Positions 36,557 through 47,757 of a stretch of 64,000 bases of DNA are shown here, in pieces; the first letter of the stretch is position 1, and every line of letters starts with the position of its first letter. Under the pieces are notes generated by a model. It saw only the letters and a list, made by a program, of their open reading frames with translations, searched no databases and had not been told where the DNA came from. The translations under genes and the position numbers were made by a program. Source of the stretch: Nocardia terrae (GTDB lineage: Bacteria > Actinomycetota > Actinomycetes > Mycobacteriales > Mycobacteriaceae). The stretch spans positions 248,001-312,000 of the forward strand of contig NZ_WRPP01000002.1 of NCBI RefSeq assembly GCF_009760405.1, given 5' to 3'.

Positions 36557-37762
36557 ATGGGAAATATCCCGATTGCTATCCGGTCGGCCGAGGCGTCGAC
36601 CATCGACGCGCCGAACGGCTTGCGGCGCACACTGATTCTGGCGCTGGGGACCTTCGCCGTCGGCACCGATTCGTTCATCCTGGCCGGGTTCCTGCCCGAT
36701 CTGGCCGAGTCGTCGAAGGTTTCGACCGCCACGGCCGGACTGGCGGTGACCGTGTTCGCCGGGGCGTACGCGCTCGGGTCGCCGGTGCTGGCGACGCTGA
36801 CCGCGCGACTGCCGCGCCGGACCCTGCTGGTGACGGCGCTGCTGGTGCTGGCGCTCGCCAACCTGGGGTCGGCGCTGGCCCCGGCCTTCTGGGCGCTGCT
36901 GGCCGCGCGGATCGTGGCCGCGCTGGGCGCGGCGGCGTTCACGCCCAATGCGGGCGCGGCCGCCTCGGCGCTGGTCCGGCCCGAGGCGCGGGCGCGGGCG
37001 CTGGCGGTCGTGGTCGGCGGGCTGACCATCGCGACCGCGCTGGGCGTGCCGTTGGGTGATCTGCTGGGCCAGTGGCTGGGCTGGCGATCCGCGCTGACCG
37101 GCGTCGCGATCGTCTGCCTGCTGGCCGCGGCGGGCGTGGCGGCCTGGGTGCCCCCGCTGCCCGGCAATCCCTATGTGCCCCTGGGCACTCGGCTCGCGGT
37201 CCTGCGCAACCGCTCGGTCGCGACGGTGCTGCCGCTGACCGTGCTGGGAATGGGGGCCGCCTACACCGTCTACGCCTACGCCGTTCCGGCCTTGGGCGCG
37301 TTGGGAATCGGCGCGTCCTCGACCGCCTGGGTGCTGATGCTGTACGGAGTCGGGGCGGTCGCGGGCAACCTGTCGTCGGGCTTCGCGACCGATCGCTGGG
37401 GAGCCGCGCGGGTGCTGACCGCCGGATACATCGTCATGGCGGGCTCGCTGGGTGTGCTGGGCGCGCTGGCCGCCACCGACACGCGAGTGCCCGCCCTGGT
37501 CGGCGTGCTGGCCCTGGGCTGGGGCGCGGCCAGTTGGTGCCAGACCCCGCCGCAGCAGCATCGGCTCATCGCCGCCGCGCCGCAGGAATCGGGCCTGGTC
37601 GTCGCGCTGAACGCCTCGTGCATCTACTTCGGCATCGGGGCCGGATCGCTGCTGGGCGGCGCGACCATCGGCCACGGCGTCGCGGCCATGTACGCCTTGG
37701 CCGCGGTCCTGGCGGTGGTGGCGCTGTGCTACCTGCGGCTGACCTCCGCGTCCGCCCGCTGA
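36557..37762 (+). CDS. MFS drug/metabolite exporter (DHA1, AraJ-like)
   Basis: A 401-residue 12-helix major facilitator protein. Family marks are GTDSFILAGFLPDLA in helix 1 and, in the second loop region, TARLPRRTLL. Such proteins export drugs, sugars or peptides using the proton gradient. AAGGAGA lies 6 bases before ATG. The terminator at 36517-36541 sits between it and the Rrf2 gene. Confidence 0.9.
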   Translation: MGNIPIAIRSAEASTIDAPNGLRRTLILALGTFAVGTDSFILAGFLPDLAESSKVSTATAGLAVTVFAGAYALGSPVLATLTARLPRRTLLVTALLVLALANLGSALAPAFWALLAARIVAALGAAAFTPNAGAAASALVRPEARARALAVVVGGLTIATALGVPLGDLLGQWLGWRSALTGVAIVCLLAAAGVAAWVPPLPGNPYVPLGTRLAVLRNRSVATVLPLTVLGMGAAYTVYAYAVPALGALGIGASSTAWVLMLYGVGAVAGNLSSGFATDRWGAARVLTAGYIVMAGSLGVLGALAATDTRVPALVGVLALGWGAASWCQTPPQQHRLIAAAPQESGLVVALNASCIYFGIGAGSLLGGATIGHGVAAMYALAAVLAVVALCYLRLTSASAR

Positions 37763-37846
37763 GATCCGGCTCACGAAATATCTTCTTGCCCTGCGGGGTT
37801 GATCACGGTTACTGTAGTCGAGTTCTTTTCCCGTCCGATCGGAGAC

Positions 37847-37870
37847 ATGCACGTTGATCTTCTGAAGTGA
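37847..37870 (+). CDS. Possible seven-residue leader peptide upstream of the ABC-F gene
   Basis: ATG at 37847 opens a seven-codon frame (MHVDLLK) ending in TGA at 37870, with GGAG shortly before it, 54 bases upstream of the ABC-F start. HVDLL resembles the core of short leader peptides annotated in other actinomycetes, although the Cys residues of those are absent. ABC-F resistance genes are often controlled by ribosome-mediated attenuation through such frames. No clear terminator/antiterminator pair was resolved by eye. Confidence 0.4.
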   Translation: MHVDLLK

Positions 37871-37924
37871 TCGCCGAGTGGCCCGCAACCGCGCGCCGCA
37901 TTCGCTCACTTTCGGGAGGTACGC

Positions 37925-39523
<1,599 letters not shown>

Positions 39524-39674
39524 GCTGACCGGGTACAGTTCAACGCTCCGGGGCTGTTCCAACCGGCGGCGTGAGCTGTCCCGGTCGGTATCCGTTTCCA
39601 GGACTAAAGTGGATGATCTGGGTGGTTGAACGGTCCGATATGGTTTTCCGATCGAGGCCGCGAGCGGAGGTGGC

Positions 39675-42050
39675 ATGACACAGCAAATGGAGCAGGCGAA
39701 CTCGGGGCAAACGCCCGAGGGCGCTCGTGAATCGAACGTAGTCGCCACCCCGTCGGCCAATGGTCAGTCCGCCGCTCGCAGCACCACCGCCGTCCCCACC
39801 TCCGCCTCCCGTCGCGTCCGCGCGCGCCTGGCCCGCCGCATGACCGGGCAGCGCGGCATCGCCGCCGTCAAGCCGGTGCTCGAGCCCCTCGCCACCGTGC
39901 ACCGCGAGCTGTACCCGAAGGCGAATCTCGCTCTGCTGCAACGGGCTTTCGACGTCGCCGACGAGAAGCACGCGCACCAGTTCCGCAAGTCCGGTGACCC
40001 CTACATCACCCATCCGCTCGCGGTCGCCAATATCCTGGCGGAGCTGGGCATGGACACCACCACGCTGGTGGCCGCGCTGCTGCACGACACCGTCGAGGAC
40101 ACCGGGTACTCCCTCGACGAGCTGACCGCCGAATTCGGCACCGAGGTCGCGCACCTGGTCGACGGCGTCACCAAGCTGGACAAGGTCAACCTGGGTGCGG
40201 CGGCCGAGGCCGAGACCATCCGCAAGATGATCATCGCCATGGCCCGCGACCCCCGCGTGCTGGTGATCAAGGTGGCCGACCGGCTGCACAACATGCGGAC
40301 CATGCGCTTCCTGCCGCCGGAGAAGCAGGCCAAGAAGGCGCGCGAAACCCTCGAGGTGATCGCGCCGCTGGCCCACCGGCTCGGTATGGCGACCGTCAAG
40401 TGGGAGCTCGAGGACCTCGCGTTCGCGATCCTGCACCCCAAGAAGTACGACGAGATCGTGCGGCTGGTCGCCGACCGCGCGCCCTCGCGCGATACCTACC
40501 TGGCCAAGGTGCGCGCCGAGATCGTGAACACCCTGGCCGCCAGCCGGATCATCGCGGTCGTGGAAGGCCGTCCGAAGCACTACTGGTCGATCTATCAGAA
40601 GATGATCGTCAAGGGTAAGGACTTCGACGACATCCACGACCTGGTCGGCATCCGCATCCTCTGCGACGAGGTGCGCGACTGCTACGCGGCGGTCGGTGTC
40701 GTGCACTCGCTGTGGCAGCCCATGGCCGGGCGGTTCAAGGACTACATCGCCCAGCCGCGCTACGGCGTCTACCAGTCGCTGCACACCACCGTGGTCGGAC
40801 CCGACGGCAAGCCCCTGGAAGTGCAGATCCGCACCCAGGACATGCACCGGACCGCCGAGTTCGGCATCGCCGCGCACTGGCGGTACAAGGAGACCAAGGG
40901 CAAGCACTCCCAGGACAACAACGAAGTCGACGACATGGCGTGGATGCGCCAGCTGCTCGACTGGCAGCGCGAGGCCGCGGACCCCGCGGAGTTCCTGGAG
41001 TCGTTGCGCTTCGACCTGAAGTCGCCGGAGATCTTCGTGTTCACCCCCAAGGGTGACGTGATCACGTTGCCGCAGAAGTCGACTCCCGTGGACTTCGCCT
41101 ACGCGGTGCACACCGAGGTCGGGCACCGCTGCATCGGCGCGCGCGTCAACGGGCGACTGGTCGCGCTGGAACGGCAGCTGGAGAACGGTGAGGTCGTCGA
41201 GATCTTCACCTCCAAGGCGCAGAACGCCGGACCCTCGCGGGACTGGTCCAACTTCGTGGTGTCCCCGCGCGCCAAGGCCAAGATCCGGCAGTGGTTCGCC
41301 AAGGAACGCCGCGAGGAAGCGCTCGAGGCGGGCAAGGACGCGATCAGCAAGGAGGTCCGCCGCTCGGGCCTGCCGCTGCAGCGTCTGATGAGCGTCGACG
41401 CCATGAGCGCGCTCGCCCACGAGCTGCACTACACCGACATCTCCGCGCTGTACGCGGCCGTCGGCGAGAACCAGGTGTCGGCGCATCACGTGGTGCAGCG
41501 GCTCATGGCCCAGCTCGGCGGCGTCAGCGACGTCGAGAACGAACTGGCCGAGCGGTCCACGCCGTCCACGGTCCCGTCGCGGCAGCGCACGACCGGCGAT
41601 GCGGGCGTGGAGATTCCGGGTGCGCCCGGCACGGTGTCCAAGCTCGCCAAGTGCTGCACCCCGGTGCCCGGCGACGAGATCATGGGCTTCGTGACCCGCG
41701 GCGGCGCGGTCAGCGTGCACCGCACCGACTGCACCAACGCGGATTCCCTGCGCGCCGAACCCGAACGCATCATCGAGGTCAAGTGGGCGCCGTCGCCGTC
41801 GTCGGTCTTCCTGGTCGCCATCCAGATCGAGGCGCTCGACCGGACGCGTCTGCTCTCGGACGTGACGAAGGTGCTCGCCGACGAGAAGGTCAACATCCTC
41901 TCGGCGGCGGTCACCACCTCCGGTGACCGGGTCGCCATCTCCAAGTTCACCTTCGAGATGGGCGACCCGAAGCACCTGGGTCACCTGCTCAACGTGGTCC
42001 GCAATGTGGAAGGCGTCTACGACGTCTACCGCGTGACCTCGGCGGCCTAG
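39675..42050 (+). CDS. relA: Bifunctional (p)ppGpp synthetase/hydrolase RelA
   Basis: A 791-residue Rel enzyme that makes and degrades the stringent-response alarmone. Order: HD hydrolase (about 85-245, [15 protein letters not shown]), synthetase (about 270-400, [25 protein letters not shown]), TGS (about 450-515, FVFTPKGDV), zinc-finger/helical region ([18 protein letters not shown]) and C-terminal ACT. Length and N-terminal low-complexity region match mycobacterial Rel. The gene lies downstream of apt as in related genomes, but with an insertion between. Confidence 0.98.
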   Translation: MTQQMEQANSGQTPEGARESNVVATPSANGQSAARSTTAVPTSASRRVRARLARRMTGQRGIAAVKPVLEPLATVHRELYPKANLALLQRAFDVADEKHAHQFRKSGDPYITHPLAVANILAELGMDTTTLVAALLHDTVEDTGYSLDELTAEFGTEVAHLVDGVTKLDKVNLGAAAEAETIRKMIIAMARDPRVLVIKVADRLHNMRTMRFLPPEKQAKKARETLEVIAPLAHRLGMATVKWELEDLAFAILHPKKYDEIVRLVADRAPSRDTYLAKVRAEIVNTLAASRIIAVVEGRPKHYWSIYQKMIVKGKDFDDIHDLVGIRILCDEVRDCYAAVGVVHSLWQPMAGRFKDYIAQPRYGVYQSLHTTVVGPDGKPLEVQIRTQDMHRTAEFGIAAHWRYKETKGKHSQDNNEVDDMAWMRQLLDWQREAADPAEFLESLRFDLKSPEIFVFTPKGDVITLPQKSTPVDFAYAVHTEVGHRCIGARVNGRLVALERQLENGEVVEIFTSKAQNAGPSRDWSNFVVSPRAKAKIRQWFAKERREEALEAGKDAISKEVRRSGLPLQRLMSVDAMSALAHELHYTDISALYAAVGENQVSAHHVVQRLMAQLGGVSDVENELAERSTPSTVPSRQRTTGDAGVEIPGAPGTVSKLAKCCTPVPGDEIMGFVTRGGAVSVHRTDCTNADSLRAEPERIIEVKWAPSPSSVFLVAIQIEALDRTRLLSDVTKVLADEKVNILSAAVTTSGDRVAISKFTFEMGDPKHLGHLLNVVRNVEGVYDVYRVTSAA

Positions 42051-42391
42051 TCGGCGCGCAGCAGGGGCTGGGTCGAGCAGCGGAACGCGCCGCCGAAGAG
42101 GCGGGACACGGCGAAGTCGACATACTCGACGGCGATGCCGCGCGCTTCGAGTTCCTTGCCGACCCGGCCGAATTCCGGGTCGGTGACATAGGTTTCGGGG
42201 TTGATCGGCAGGCCGTTGGTGGCCATGGCGGCGGCCTCGTCCTCGGTGACCTCGATGCGGTCCCAGTCGCGCAGGCGGTGGGGGAGACCGTCGGCGTGTT
42301 CGCCAAGCACCCGGTCGTGGTCGAGCCGGCGTTCGACGAGTTCGAGCGCGGCTGCCAGCTGACCTTCGACGAGATGTCGCATCATGCTCAT
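42047..42391 (-). pseudogene. C-terminal remnant of an amidinotransferase-like gene
   Basis: The 114-residue frame resembles the C-terminal third of an amidinotransferase/arginine-deiminase-fold enzyme (GLPHRLRDWD, ATNGLPINPETYVTDPEF, GGAFRCSTQPLL), including the Cys that is catalytic in that fold. Full-length relatives are about 350 residues and carry the catalytic Asp/Glu and His earlier, so this piece cannot form the normal active site. It overlaps the relA stop by 4 bases. It may be a remnant or a recruited small protein; translation is uncertain. Confidence 0.6.
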
Positions 42392-42487
42392 CGGCGGTGA
42401 ACGACACGGCGGCGCGGCGGGGGAGGACGAGCACTAGCATTGGTTGCCGATGGATTGCTGAGTATCCGACGGTGACGGGAGGCCGAC

Positions 42488-43375
42488 ATGTCGGCGGGCA
42501 AGCGGGTCAGACTCGCCCTGGGCAGCGGCGGTGCCCGCGGGTACGCGCACATCGGGGTGATCGCCGAGCTCGAGGAGCGCGGCTACGAGATCGTCGGGGT
42601 AGCCGGATCGTCGATGGGGGCGCTGGTCGGCGGCCTGTTCGCGGCCGGGCGGCTGGACGAATTCACCTCCTGGGCAACCGCACTCGGGCAGTTCGAGGTG
42701 GCACGGCTGCTCGATCCGGCCTTCAGCGAGCCCGGGGTGATCCGGGCGGGCAAGGTACTAGACCGGATCCGGGAGATGCTCGGTGACCTGCGGATCGAGG
42801 ATCTGCCGATCCCCTATGTGGCGGTCGCGACCGATATGACGGTCGGGCGCTCGGTCTGGTTCCGGTCGGGGGCGCTGGACGATGCGATCCGGGCGTCGAT
42901 CTCGATCCCGGGCTTCATCACGCCGGTGCTCTCCGACGGCCACGTGCTGGTGGACGGGGGAGTCCTCGACCCGCTGCCGGTGGTGGCGACCATGACCTTC
43001 GGCCCCGCCGACCTGACCATCGGGGTGGACCTCTCGGGTGCGCCCGATCCGGCCTACGACCGGGCGCAGCCGCGGGCGAACTGGTTCACGCAGTGGTGGC
43101 GGGCGTCGGCGCAGCGGCGCGGACGGACACCGGTCGAGGAATCGGCGGAACCGCCCCTTCCGCTGAGCAGCGTGCGGGCCACCGACGTGGCGCAGCGGGC
43201 CATCGATCTCATGCTGGGGGCGATCACCCGTCAGCATCTGGCCGCCCACCCGCCGGACCTGGTGATCTCGGTGCCGCAGAACATGTGCGGCACCATGGAT
43301 TTCCATCGCGCCGCCCCGATCATCGAACAGGGGCGGGCCCTGGCGAAGACCGCGCTGGACTCCCTGCCCGACTGA
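42488..43375 (+). CDS. Patatin-like phospholipase (RssA-type)
   Basis: A 295-residue soluble lipolytic enzyme with a Ser-Asp dyad: oxyanion loop GSGGARGYAH, nucleophile Ser42 in GSSMG and Asp in VDGGVLDPLP. Such proteins hydrolyse phospholipid or neutral lipid acyl esters. It is divergent from the amidinotransferase remnant. Confidence 0.9.
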   Translation: MSAGKRVRLALGSGGARGYAHIGVIAELEERGYEIVGVAGSSMGALVGGLFAAGRLDEFTSWATALGQFEVARLLDPAFSEPGVIRAGKVLDRIREMLGDLRIEDLPIPYVAVATDMTVGRSVWFRSGALDDAIRASISIPGFITPVLSDGHVLVDGGVLDPLPVVATMTFGPADLTIGVDLSGAPDPAYDRAQPRANWFTQWWRASAQRRGRTPVEESAEPPLPLSSVRATDVAQRAIDLMLGAITRQHLAAHPPDLVISVPQNMCGTMDFHRAAPIIEQGRALAKTALDSLPD

Positions 43376-43432
43376 CCGGTTCCCAGCGGCCCGAATGAAT
43401 GGTTGCCAGCTGGTCGCAGGTAAGCTCGCCGC

Positions 43433-43741
43433 ATGAAGTTCGAGAATGTCACCGTCACCAAGCGCGCCAACGTCTACTTCGATGGCAAGTGCGTCAGCCA
43501 CAACATCGAACTGGCCGACGGCACCAGCAAGTCCGTCGGTGTCATCCTCCCCGCCACCCTGACCTTCAACACGGGCGCGCCGGAGATCATGGAGCTGCTC
43601 GAGGGCTCCTGCACTGTCACCCTCGCGGGCGAGTCCGAGGCCACCGCGTACAAGGGCGGCGAGTCCTTCTCCGTGCCGGGCGACTCCAGCTTCGTCATCG
43701 AGGTCATCGAGCCCGTCCACTACGTCTGCCACTTCGGCTGA
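43433..43741 (+). CDS. ppnP: Pyrimidine/purine nucleoside phosphorylase PpnP (DUF1255)
   Basis: A 102-residue single-domain cupin. Family segments include [36 protein letters not shown] and [13 protein letters not shown]. PpnP proteins phosphorolyse several nucleosides to free base and ribose-1-phosphate. Length matches the family. The gene stands alone with its own terminator. Confidence 0.93.
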   Translation: MKFENVTVTKRANVYFDGKCVSHNIELADGTSKSVGVILPATLTFNTGAPEIMELLEGSCTVTLAGESEATAYKGGESFSVPGDSSFVIEVIEPVHYVCHFG

Positions 43742-43752
43742 GTTCCGATACC

Positions 43753-43789
43753 CTGCGGCCCGGTCCTCTCGAATGAGGCCGGGCCGCAG
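43753..43789 (+). terminator. Terminator hairpin after ppnP
   Basis: Arms CTGCGGCCCGG (43753-43763) and CCGGGCCGCAG (43779-43789) are perfect, with an extra inner CCTC/GAGG pairing. It begins 11 bases after the stop. Confidence 0.82.
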
Positions 43790-43822
43790 CCGTTTCCGCC
43801 ACTCACGTGGTAGGCATGGGAT

Positions 43823-44695
43823 ATGACGACCCTGGGCGCGGTGTTCCGGCCGCAGAATCCACCGGAGCGGCTACGAGAGGTGGTGCGGGCCGCCGATGAG
43901 TCGGGGCTCGACGAATTGTGGCTGTGGGAGGACTGTTTCCTCGAAGGCGGGGTGTCCACGGCCGCCGCGGCGCTGGCCTGGAGCGAGCGGGTGCGGATCG
44001 GAGTCGGAGTGCTGCCGGTGCCGCTGCGCAATGTCGCGATCACCGCCATGGAAATCGCGACCCTGGAACGCATGTTCCCGGGGCGGGGGATCTGGGGTGT
44101 GGGGCACGGGGTTCAGGACTGGATGGGGCAGGTCGGGGCGCGAGCGGCCTCGCCGCTGACCTTGTTGCGCGAATACCTCGACGCGCTGCGCGGATTGCTG
44201 AACGGGCAGCGAATCACGGTGAAGGGCCGCTACATTCAGCTCGACGATGTCGCGCTGGACTGGCCGCCGGTGGCCGCGCCGCCGATCCTGGCCGCCGCGA
44301 CCGGGCCGAAGACGCTGCGAGTGGTGGGGGAGTGTGCGGACGGGGTGATCCTCACCAATTCGACACCGGCCGACGGCATCCGCTCCGCCGCCGAGATCCT
44401 GCACGCCGCGCGGCCCGAAACGGTTGCGGCACAGCCCTTCCCGGTTGTGGTGTACCTGCTCGCCGCGACCGGTCCCGGTGCTGCCGAGCGGGTGGCGGCC
44501 GATCTGCGCGAGCAGGACCGCGACACCATTCCCGACCTGGGTGTCGCCGGTGACGCCCGCGTCATCGCCGACAAGGTGATGCACTGGGCGGAGGCCGGAG
44601 CGACCAGTGTGGTGCTCCAGCCCACTGCCGACGAGCCGGATCCGTCCGGCTTCGTGCGCTTCGTCGCCGAGCAGGTCCGGCCGTTGGTGCCCTGA
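43823..44695 (+). CDS. LLM-class, probably F420-dependent, oxidoreductase
   Basis: A 290-residue luciferase-like monooxygenase-fold protein (GLDELWLWEDCFLEGG, GVGVLPVPLRNVAITAMEIATLE, LERMFPGRGIWGVGHG, PPILAAATGPKTLRVVGECADG). Actinobacterial members of this subclass usually use cofactor F420, but FMN use cannot be excluded from sequence. It converges on the epoxide hydrolase gene with a one-base gap. Confidence 0.9.
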   Translation: MTTLGAVFRPQNPPERLREVVRAADESGLDELWLWEDCFLEGGVSTAAAALAWSERVRIGVGVLPVPLRNVAITAMEIATLERMFPGRGIWGVGHGVQDWMGQVGARAASPLTLLREYLDALRGLLNGQRITVKGRYIQLDDVALDWPPVAAPPILAAATGPKTLRVVGECADGVILTNSTPADGIRSAAEILHAARPETVAAQPFPVVVYLLAATGPGAAERVAADLREQDRDTIPDLGVAGDARVIADKVMHWAEAGATSVVLQPTADEPDPSGFVRFVAEQVRPLVP

Positions 44696-44696
44696 C

Positions 44697-45845
44697 CTAG
44701 CGCAGGTCGCGGAAGAACTCGCGGATGTCGCCGACCAGGATCTCGGGTTCCTCCATCGCCGCGAAGTGCCCGCCGCGATCCACGTCCACCCAGCGGGTGA
44801 TGGTGTTGGACTGCTCGCAATAGCGGCGGATGCAGACGTCGTGGGCGAAGGCGATGACGGCGGTCGGGACACCGGAATTCACGCCCGGCACACCCCATTC
44901 CCCGGTGTGCGCGTAGCCGACGTAGGCCGCCGATCCGGCCGTGCCGGTCAGCCAGTAGAGCATGGCGGTGGTGAGCAGGCGATCGCGGTCGATGATCTTG
45001 TCGGGGACCACGTTTCGCGGGTGGGTCCACTCGCGGAACTTGTCCATGATCCAGGCCAGCTGTCCCACCGGGGAATCCACCAAGCCGTAGGCCAGCGTCT
45101 GCGGCCTGGTGGACTGGATCGCGATGTAGCCGAACTGTTCTCGCATGAAATCCGCGATCCGGCGCATGCGGTCGCGCTCCAGATCGGTCATCTCGTCGAG
45201 GTCGTCGACGGCCGACGGCGGCGGGAGGCTGGGGCCGCCGTTGACGTGGACGCCGATCACCCGCTCGGGTGCGTGGCGGGCGACCTCGGGACTCACCGCG
45301 CCGCCGATGTCACCGCCCTGCACGCCGTAACGCTCGTATCCCAGCCGGTTCATGAGTTCGGCCCAGACCCGGCCGATGCGCGCCCGGCTCCAGCCGGGTT
45401 CGCTCACCGGTCCGGAGAAGCCGAAACCCGGCAACGCGGGAATGACCAGATGGAAGGCGTCGGCCGGGTCGCCGCCGTGCGCGCCCGGATCGGTCAGCGG
45501 CCCGATGACATCCAGGAAGTCCGCGATCGAACCGGGCCAGCCGTGAGTCAGCAACAGCGGCACCGCATTCGGCTCGGCCGAGCGGATGTGCAGGAAGTGA
45601 ATCCGCTGGCCCTCGATCTCGGTCAGGAACCCCGGGTAGCGGTTGAACTCGGCCTCGGCGGCCCGCCAGTCGTAGCCGGTGCGCCAGTACTCGACCAGCT
45701 CGCGCAGCCAGTGCACGGGGACGCCGGTGTCCCAGTCGTCGCCGGGCAGGGGTGCGGGCAGCCGGGCGGCGGTGAGGCGTGACCGCAGGTCATCGAGCTC
45801 GGCTTGCGGGATGTCGATGCGGAAGGGAGTGATCTGATCGCTCAT
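44697..45845 (-). CDS. Epoxide hydrolase (alpha/beta fold, EHN domain)
   Basis: A 382-residue microsomal-type epoxide hydrolase. The N-terminal EHN region (about 5-110, [17 protein letters not shown]) is followed by the alpha/beta core with oxyanion HGWPGS, nucleophile Asp in VQGGDIGG and catalytic His in [10 protein letters not shown]. It hydrolyses epoxides to diols in the cytosol. ATG at 45845 (MSDQIT) is chosen. Its promoter region holds a perfect palindrome shared with the divergent WYL regulator. Confidence 0.92.
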   Translation of the reverse strand: MSDQITPFRIDIPQAELDDLRSRLTAARLPAPLPGDDWDTGVPVHWLRELVEYWRTGYDWRAAEAEFNRYPGFLTEIEGQRIHFLHIRSAEPNAVPLLLTHGWPGSIADFLDVIGPLTDPGAHGGDPADAFHLVIPALPGFGFSGPVSEPGWSRARIGRVWAELMNRLGYERYGVQGGDIGGAVSPEVARHAPERVIGVHVNGGPSLPPPSAVDDLDEMTDLERDRMRRIADFMREQFGYIAIQSTRPQTLAYGLVDSPVGQLAWIMDKFREWTHPRNVVPDKIIDRDRLLTTAMLYWLTGTAGSAAYVGYAHTGEWGVPGVNSGVPTAVIAFAHDVCIRRYCEQSNTITRWVDVDRGGHFAAMEEPEILVGDIREFFRDLR

Positions 45846-45865
45846 GAGAACCACGGTATGAAGCG

Positions 45866-45888
45866 GCTAGGACAGCTACTGTCCTAGC
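45866..45888. promoter_or_regulatory. Perfect 10-base-arm palindrome between epoxide hydrolase and WYL regulator
   Basis: Arms GCTAGGACAG (45866-45875) and CTGTCCTAGC (45879-45888) with a 3-base spacer lie between divergent starts at 45845 and 45907. A related half-site (GGGACA) follows near 45892. It is very likely the WYL regulator's operator. Confidence 0.85.
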
Positions 45889-45906
45889 TTGCGGGACAAT
45901 CGAAGA

Positions 45907-46851
45907 ATGTTGGAAACCTCGGCCCGGCTCCTGCGCCTGCTGTCGCTTTTGCAGACTCCCCGCGACTGGTCCGGCGCGGAGCTGGCCACACAGCTCGAGG
46001 TGGATGTGCGCACGGTGCGCCGCGATATCGACAAGCTGCGCACCCTCGGCTATCCCGTGCACGCCAGCGCGGGCGCGGCCGGGTACCGGCTGGGCGCGGG
46101 CGCGAAACTGCCGCCGCTGCTGCTCGACGACGAGGAGGCCATCGCGGTGGCCATGGGATTGCGGACCGCGGCCGGCGGCACCATCGCCGGGATCGAGGAG
46201 AGTTCGCTGCGCGCGCTGGGCAAGCTCGAGCAGGTGCTGCCCTCGCGGCTGCGGCATCGGGTGACCGCGTTGCAGGAGGCGACCGTGGCCGTGCCCGCGG
46301 GCGGTCCCCGGGTCGACCCGGACACCTTGACCGCCATCGCCGCCGCCATTCGCGACCGTCATCGGCTGCGCTTCGACTACCGCACTCACGAGGGCGAAAC
46401 CTCCCGGCGCACAACCGAACCGCATCGCCTCGTGCACACCGGCCGCCGCTGGTATCTCACCGGCTGGGACGTCGACCGCGAGGATTGGCGCACCTACCGC
46501 GTGGATCGCCTCACCCCGCGCATCCCGACCGGCCCGCGCTTCACCCCGCGCGCGGCCCCCGACGCGGCCGAGTTCGTCTCGCACGGCGTGACCACCGCGC
46601 CCTACCGCTATCGGGCCCGGATCACCCTGCTGGCCTCCGCCGAGCGGGCCGCCGAGCGGATCGCGCCGACCGTGGGCGTGCTCGAGGCCGTCGACGCGGA
46701 AACCTGTGTGCTGCACACGGGTGCTGATTCTCTCGACGCGATCGCCTTCTACACGGCGGGTTTCGGTTTCGAGTTCCGTGTCATCGAGCCTGCGGAACTG
46801 GTTGCGCGCCTTCGGGAGCTGGCGGGGATGCTGGGGCGGGCGGCGGGCTGA
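45907..46851 (+). CDS. HTH-WYL (YafY-type) transcriptional regulator
   Basis: A 314-residue regulator: an N-terminal DeoR-like winged helix (about 5-60, LATQLEVDVRTVRRDIDKLR), the linking PPLLLDDEEAIAVAMGLR region and a WYL domain (about 140-230, with RRWYLTGWDVDREDWRTYRVDRL). WYL domains bind ligands, sometimes nucleic acids. It is divergent from the epoxide hydrolase and presumably controls it through the palindrome at 45866-45888. Its last 71 bases overlap the convergent DUF2236 gene. Confidence 0.9.
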   Translation: MLETSARLLRLLSLLQTPRDWSGAELATQLEVDVRTVRRDIDKLRTLGYPVHASAGAAGYRLGAGAKLPPLLLDDEEAIAVAMGLRTAAGGTIAGIEESSLRALGKLEQVLPSRLRHRVTALQEATVAVPAGGPRVDPDTLTAIAAAIRDRHRLRFDYRTHEGETSRRTTEPHRLVHTGRRWYLTGWDVDREDWRTYRVDRLTPRIPTGPRFTPRAAPDAAEFVSHGVTTAPYRYRARITLLASAERAAERIAPTVGVLEAVDAETCVLHTGADSLDAIAFYTAGFGFEFRVIEPAELVARLRELAGMLGRAAG

Positions 46852-47716
46852 GCGGCTCGTAGGCCGCCGGGTCGGTGCGGTACCTCTGCATCCCCGACCA
46901 GGATTCGGGAAGGTAGCGCAGGCGGCGCGGTGCGAGTTCCCAGGTGAGGCGCACCGCGCGGCGGAAGACCTCGAACGCGGCCTGATCCAGGCGCGTCCAG
47001 CGCCAGCCCAGCAGTTCCCGGGCCTCGGCGGGCATGGTGGCATTCGAGATCCAGACGCCGATCCCCATGACCGGGAACCGCGTCAGCCGCCACAGCGGTT
47101 CGGGAATGCCGGGCGGCGCGGGCACCTGCTGCCGATGTATGGCCGCGGCGAAGTCGGTGGTGGCATTGCGCCCCAGCACCTCTCGCCACATGTGCTCCCA
47201 ATACCGCTCGTAGTTCTCGTGATCCCCGAACGCGGGCCGCTCGCTCATCCCGTACAGCCGCCACCAGCTCAACCCCTCGGCGATGAGCTGCCGCTTCTCG
47301 TCCTCGCCGAGCGGTGTCCCGAAGAATTCCTGGGTGGCGATGATGGATTCGTAGAACGTGACATGCGTCCACCAGAAGACTTCGGGATCGAGCGCGTGAT
47401 ACCGCTGCCCGTCGTCCGAGACCCCCTTGATCGGCTTGTGGAAGTCGCGCACGGTCGCCGCGTTCTCCACCGGCCGCGGCTCGTAGATCATGGCGTGAAT
47501 CGGTTTGATGGACCGGTCGAACCGGTCCATGGGATCGCGGAAGAAGTTGGAATGCTCCTGCAGCGCGCGGTCCAGTACCGGATGCATGTTCTGCAGGGTC
47601 CCGGCCCTGCCCAGTATCAGCATCGACCGGATATCCCCGAAATGCTTCCAGGTCAACGACTTCGGTCCCAGCGGCGACGTGACGTCCCAACCGTCACCTT
47701 TGACGAATCGGCCCAT
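46781..47716 (-). CDS. DUF2236 / MpaB-like oxygenase-family protein
   Basis: A 311-residue helical protein of the DUF2236 family, which includes heme-binding latex-clearing and MpaB oxygenases. Landmarks are QEHSNFFRDPMDRFDRS, HALDPEVFWWTHVTFYESI and SEGLSWW-like AEGLSWWRLYG. The biochemical role of this subgroup is unknown. Its C-terminal Pro/Ala-rich tail is encoded in DNA overlapping the convergent WYL gene. ATG at 47716 has GGGAGGG about 10 bases upstream. Confidence 0.85.
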   Translation of the reverse strand: MGRFVKGDGWDVTSPLGPKSLTWKHFGDIRSMLILGRAGTLQNMHPVLDRALQEHSNFFRDPMDRFDRSIKPIHAMIYEPRPVENAATVRDFHKPIKGVSDDGQRYHALDPEVFWWTHVTFYESIIATQEFFGTPLGEDEKRQLIAEGLSWWRLYGMSERPAFGDHENYERYWEHMWREVLGRNATTDFAAAIHRQQVPAPPGIPEPLWRLTRFPVMGIGVWISNATMPAEARELLGWRWTRLDQAAFEVFRRAVRLTWELAPRRLRYLPESWSGMQRYRTDPAAYEPLSPPPAPASPPAPEGAQPVPQAR

Positions 47717-47757
47717 TCCGCCGAACTCCCTCCCGTGCGAAACGATCTCACCCGAGG

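Noticed and set aside
39540..42440. A 966-codon minus-strand frame opposite relA.
   Set aside because: Compositional shadow of relA; the genuine minus-strand signal here is only the amidinotransferase remnant in another frame.
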